The notes under the pieces: generated by a model
What the model was told of the DNA's origin: nothing
Database searches by the model: none
Seen by the model: only the letters and a program-made list of their open reading frames with translations
Part shown: piece after piece, positions 16,597 through 17,052 of the stretch
Numbering within the stretch: the first letter of the stretch is position 1
How the letters are laid out: each line of letters starts with the position of its first letter
Assembly: GCA_036564195.1 (NCBI GenBank)
Contig: DATCLA010000099.1
Location: 1-17,052, forward strand
Direction of reading: 5' to 3'
DNA length: 17,052 nt
Source: DATCLA01 sp036564195
GTDB taxonomy: Bacteria; Bacillota; UBA4882; UBA8346
Program-made: the position numbers and the translations under genes

Positions 16597-16632
16597 TTAG
16601 TGGTAAGGCGGATATCTGCCCAAATAGCTCAT
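16597..16632 (-). CDS. possible 11-codon leader peptide upstream of livJ
   Basis: On the minus strand GGGAGG stands exactly 8 nt before ATG, which opens MSYLGRYPPYH and then TAA. The stop is 76 nt before livJ. The ribosome site is as good as that of livJ itself. The peptide has three Tyr and a Pro-Pro-Tyr, a sequence that could slow ribosomes, but only one Leu and no Ile or Val. It is therefore not a classical branched-chain attenuator. No terminator or anti-terminator pair could be drawn with confidence after it. It could also be a short unrelated gene or chance. Confidence 0.4.
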   Translation of the reverse strand: MSYLGRYPPYH

Positions 16633-16663
16633 TGTCTAAACCTCCCTAAGATTTTTTACCCGG

Positions 16664-16717
16664 ATAATACTGTAACAATATTCGTTATTGGTTGCAAAAA
16701 GTAAATACAAGTATTTA
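16664..16717 (-). promoter_or_regulatory. candidate liv promoter region with upstream palindrome
   Basis: TATTAT at 16664-16669 is a good -10 element (5 of 6) for minus-strand transcription of the leader ORF and livJ, but no good -35 is present at 16-18 nt. Upstream, TAAATAC-AA-GTATTTA (16702-16717) is a perfect 7-bp inverted repeat. Its centre is about 43 nt from the -10 centre, where an activator site would sit. This is suggestive only, because the DNA is AT-rich. Confidence 0.3.
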
Positions 16718-17052
16718 AGTTAAAAAGCTTTAAAAGATCTATTAATATAGTACAATATTTTTTTACGCTTGTATATTGCGATATTTTTAGAATCGAAATA
16801 TTTCTTTGTATAACTAATATTCAAAGGAAAAATAGTGGCAGAATTATCAGACTGAGACGAAATGAAATCTTAAATATCAAGGAGCGAAGCAAATTTTGCA
16901 ATCATTTTAGGAAAAAAGAAATTTCTCAAGAACATGTTTTAAGGGAGGTTACAGATAGATTTTCATCTTAAAGCTTTGGGACTAGGTCATCAAATATGGT
17001 AACAAGCCTGTGAAAGAAGAAACACATAATTATATTATAAGTATATTATAAG
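16718..17052. other. AT-rich stretch without a recognised gene
   Basis: Base composition drops clearly compared with the rest of the window. There are many short AT palindromes (for example GAAATATTTC at 16796-16805) and several TATAAT-like hexamers. One plus-strand frame is open to a TAA at 16969-16971, with no ATG for most of its length and no protein I recognise. It may be an intergenic region or the eroded end of a gene lying beyond the window. Confidence 0.5.
17031..17052. repeat. two tandem copies of an 11-bp AT unit at the window edge
   Basis: TATATTATAAG occurs twice without a gap (17031-17041 and 17042-17052) and runs into the end of the window, so more copies may follow. On the minus strand each copy presents a TATAAT hexamer. 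Confidence 0.6.

Noticed and set aside
16521..16704. T-box or ykkC-type (ppGpp/guanidine) riboswitch before the transporter operon
   Set aside because: Neither the T-box AGGGTGGNACCGCG motif nor the conserved ykkC blocks could be found on the minus strand.
16720..16971. Long open plus-strand frame ending ...HVLREVTDRFSS
   Set aside because: It lacks a start codon with a ribosome site, lies in AT-rich DNA and gives no recognisable family; I considered an IS3-type transposase remnant but could not support it.

Overview
The window looks like chromosomal DNA of a bacterium of moderate G+C content. It has strong AGGAGG-type ribosome binding sites, a short-signal lipoprotein substrate-binding protein and dense co-directional operons. 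This points to the Bacillota (Clostridia-like or a deep-branching relative), but that is an inference from style; no rRNA or other phylogenetic marker is present. Almost everything is read on the minus strand.

Region 1 (24-8673, minus) is a tightly packed eight-gene operon of the MoxR/Bat ('aerotolerance') type. In transcription order it encodes a MoxR AAA+ ATPase, a DUF58 protein, a membrane protein with a BatD-like layout, two membrane-anchored von Willebrand A proteins (BatA, BatB), a TPR protein with a Gln/Lys-rich tail (BatC), a large Ig-like membrane protein (BatD) and a TPR plus SH3b membrane protein (BatE). The genes abut or overlap and both VWA domains keep an intact MIDAS. The expected picture is a MoxR chaperone-like ATPase in the cytoplasm acting on a membrane complex of VWA, TPR and BatD proteins. 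The biochemical role of such complexes is poorly known.

Region 2 (8674-10074) holds a divergent plus-strand nucleoside hydrolase-family gene. Its start lies at an eight-A run where an upstream open frame supplies a plausible N-terminus in another frame. Region 3 (10075-11697, minus) is a monocistronic secreted serpin carrying an N-terminal family-2 carbohydrate-binding module. It has a canonical inhibitory hinge and keeps the three aromatic binding-platform positions of CBM2. This is the most unusual gene in the window.

Region 4 (11786-16632, minus) is a complete branched-chain-amino-acid-type (HAAT) ABC importer in the order livJ/K, livH, livM, livG, livF. It ends in a strong intrinsic terminator. 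A perfect 13-bp stem-loop separates the binding-protein gene from the permease genes, and an 11-codon leader ORF with a strong ribosome binding site precedes livJ. Region 5 (about 16705-17052) is AT-rich, with no gene I can recognise, and ends in two exact copies of an 11-bp unit at the window edge.

No tRNA, rRNA, CRISPR array or insertion sequence was recognised.
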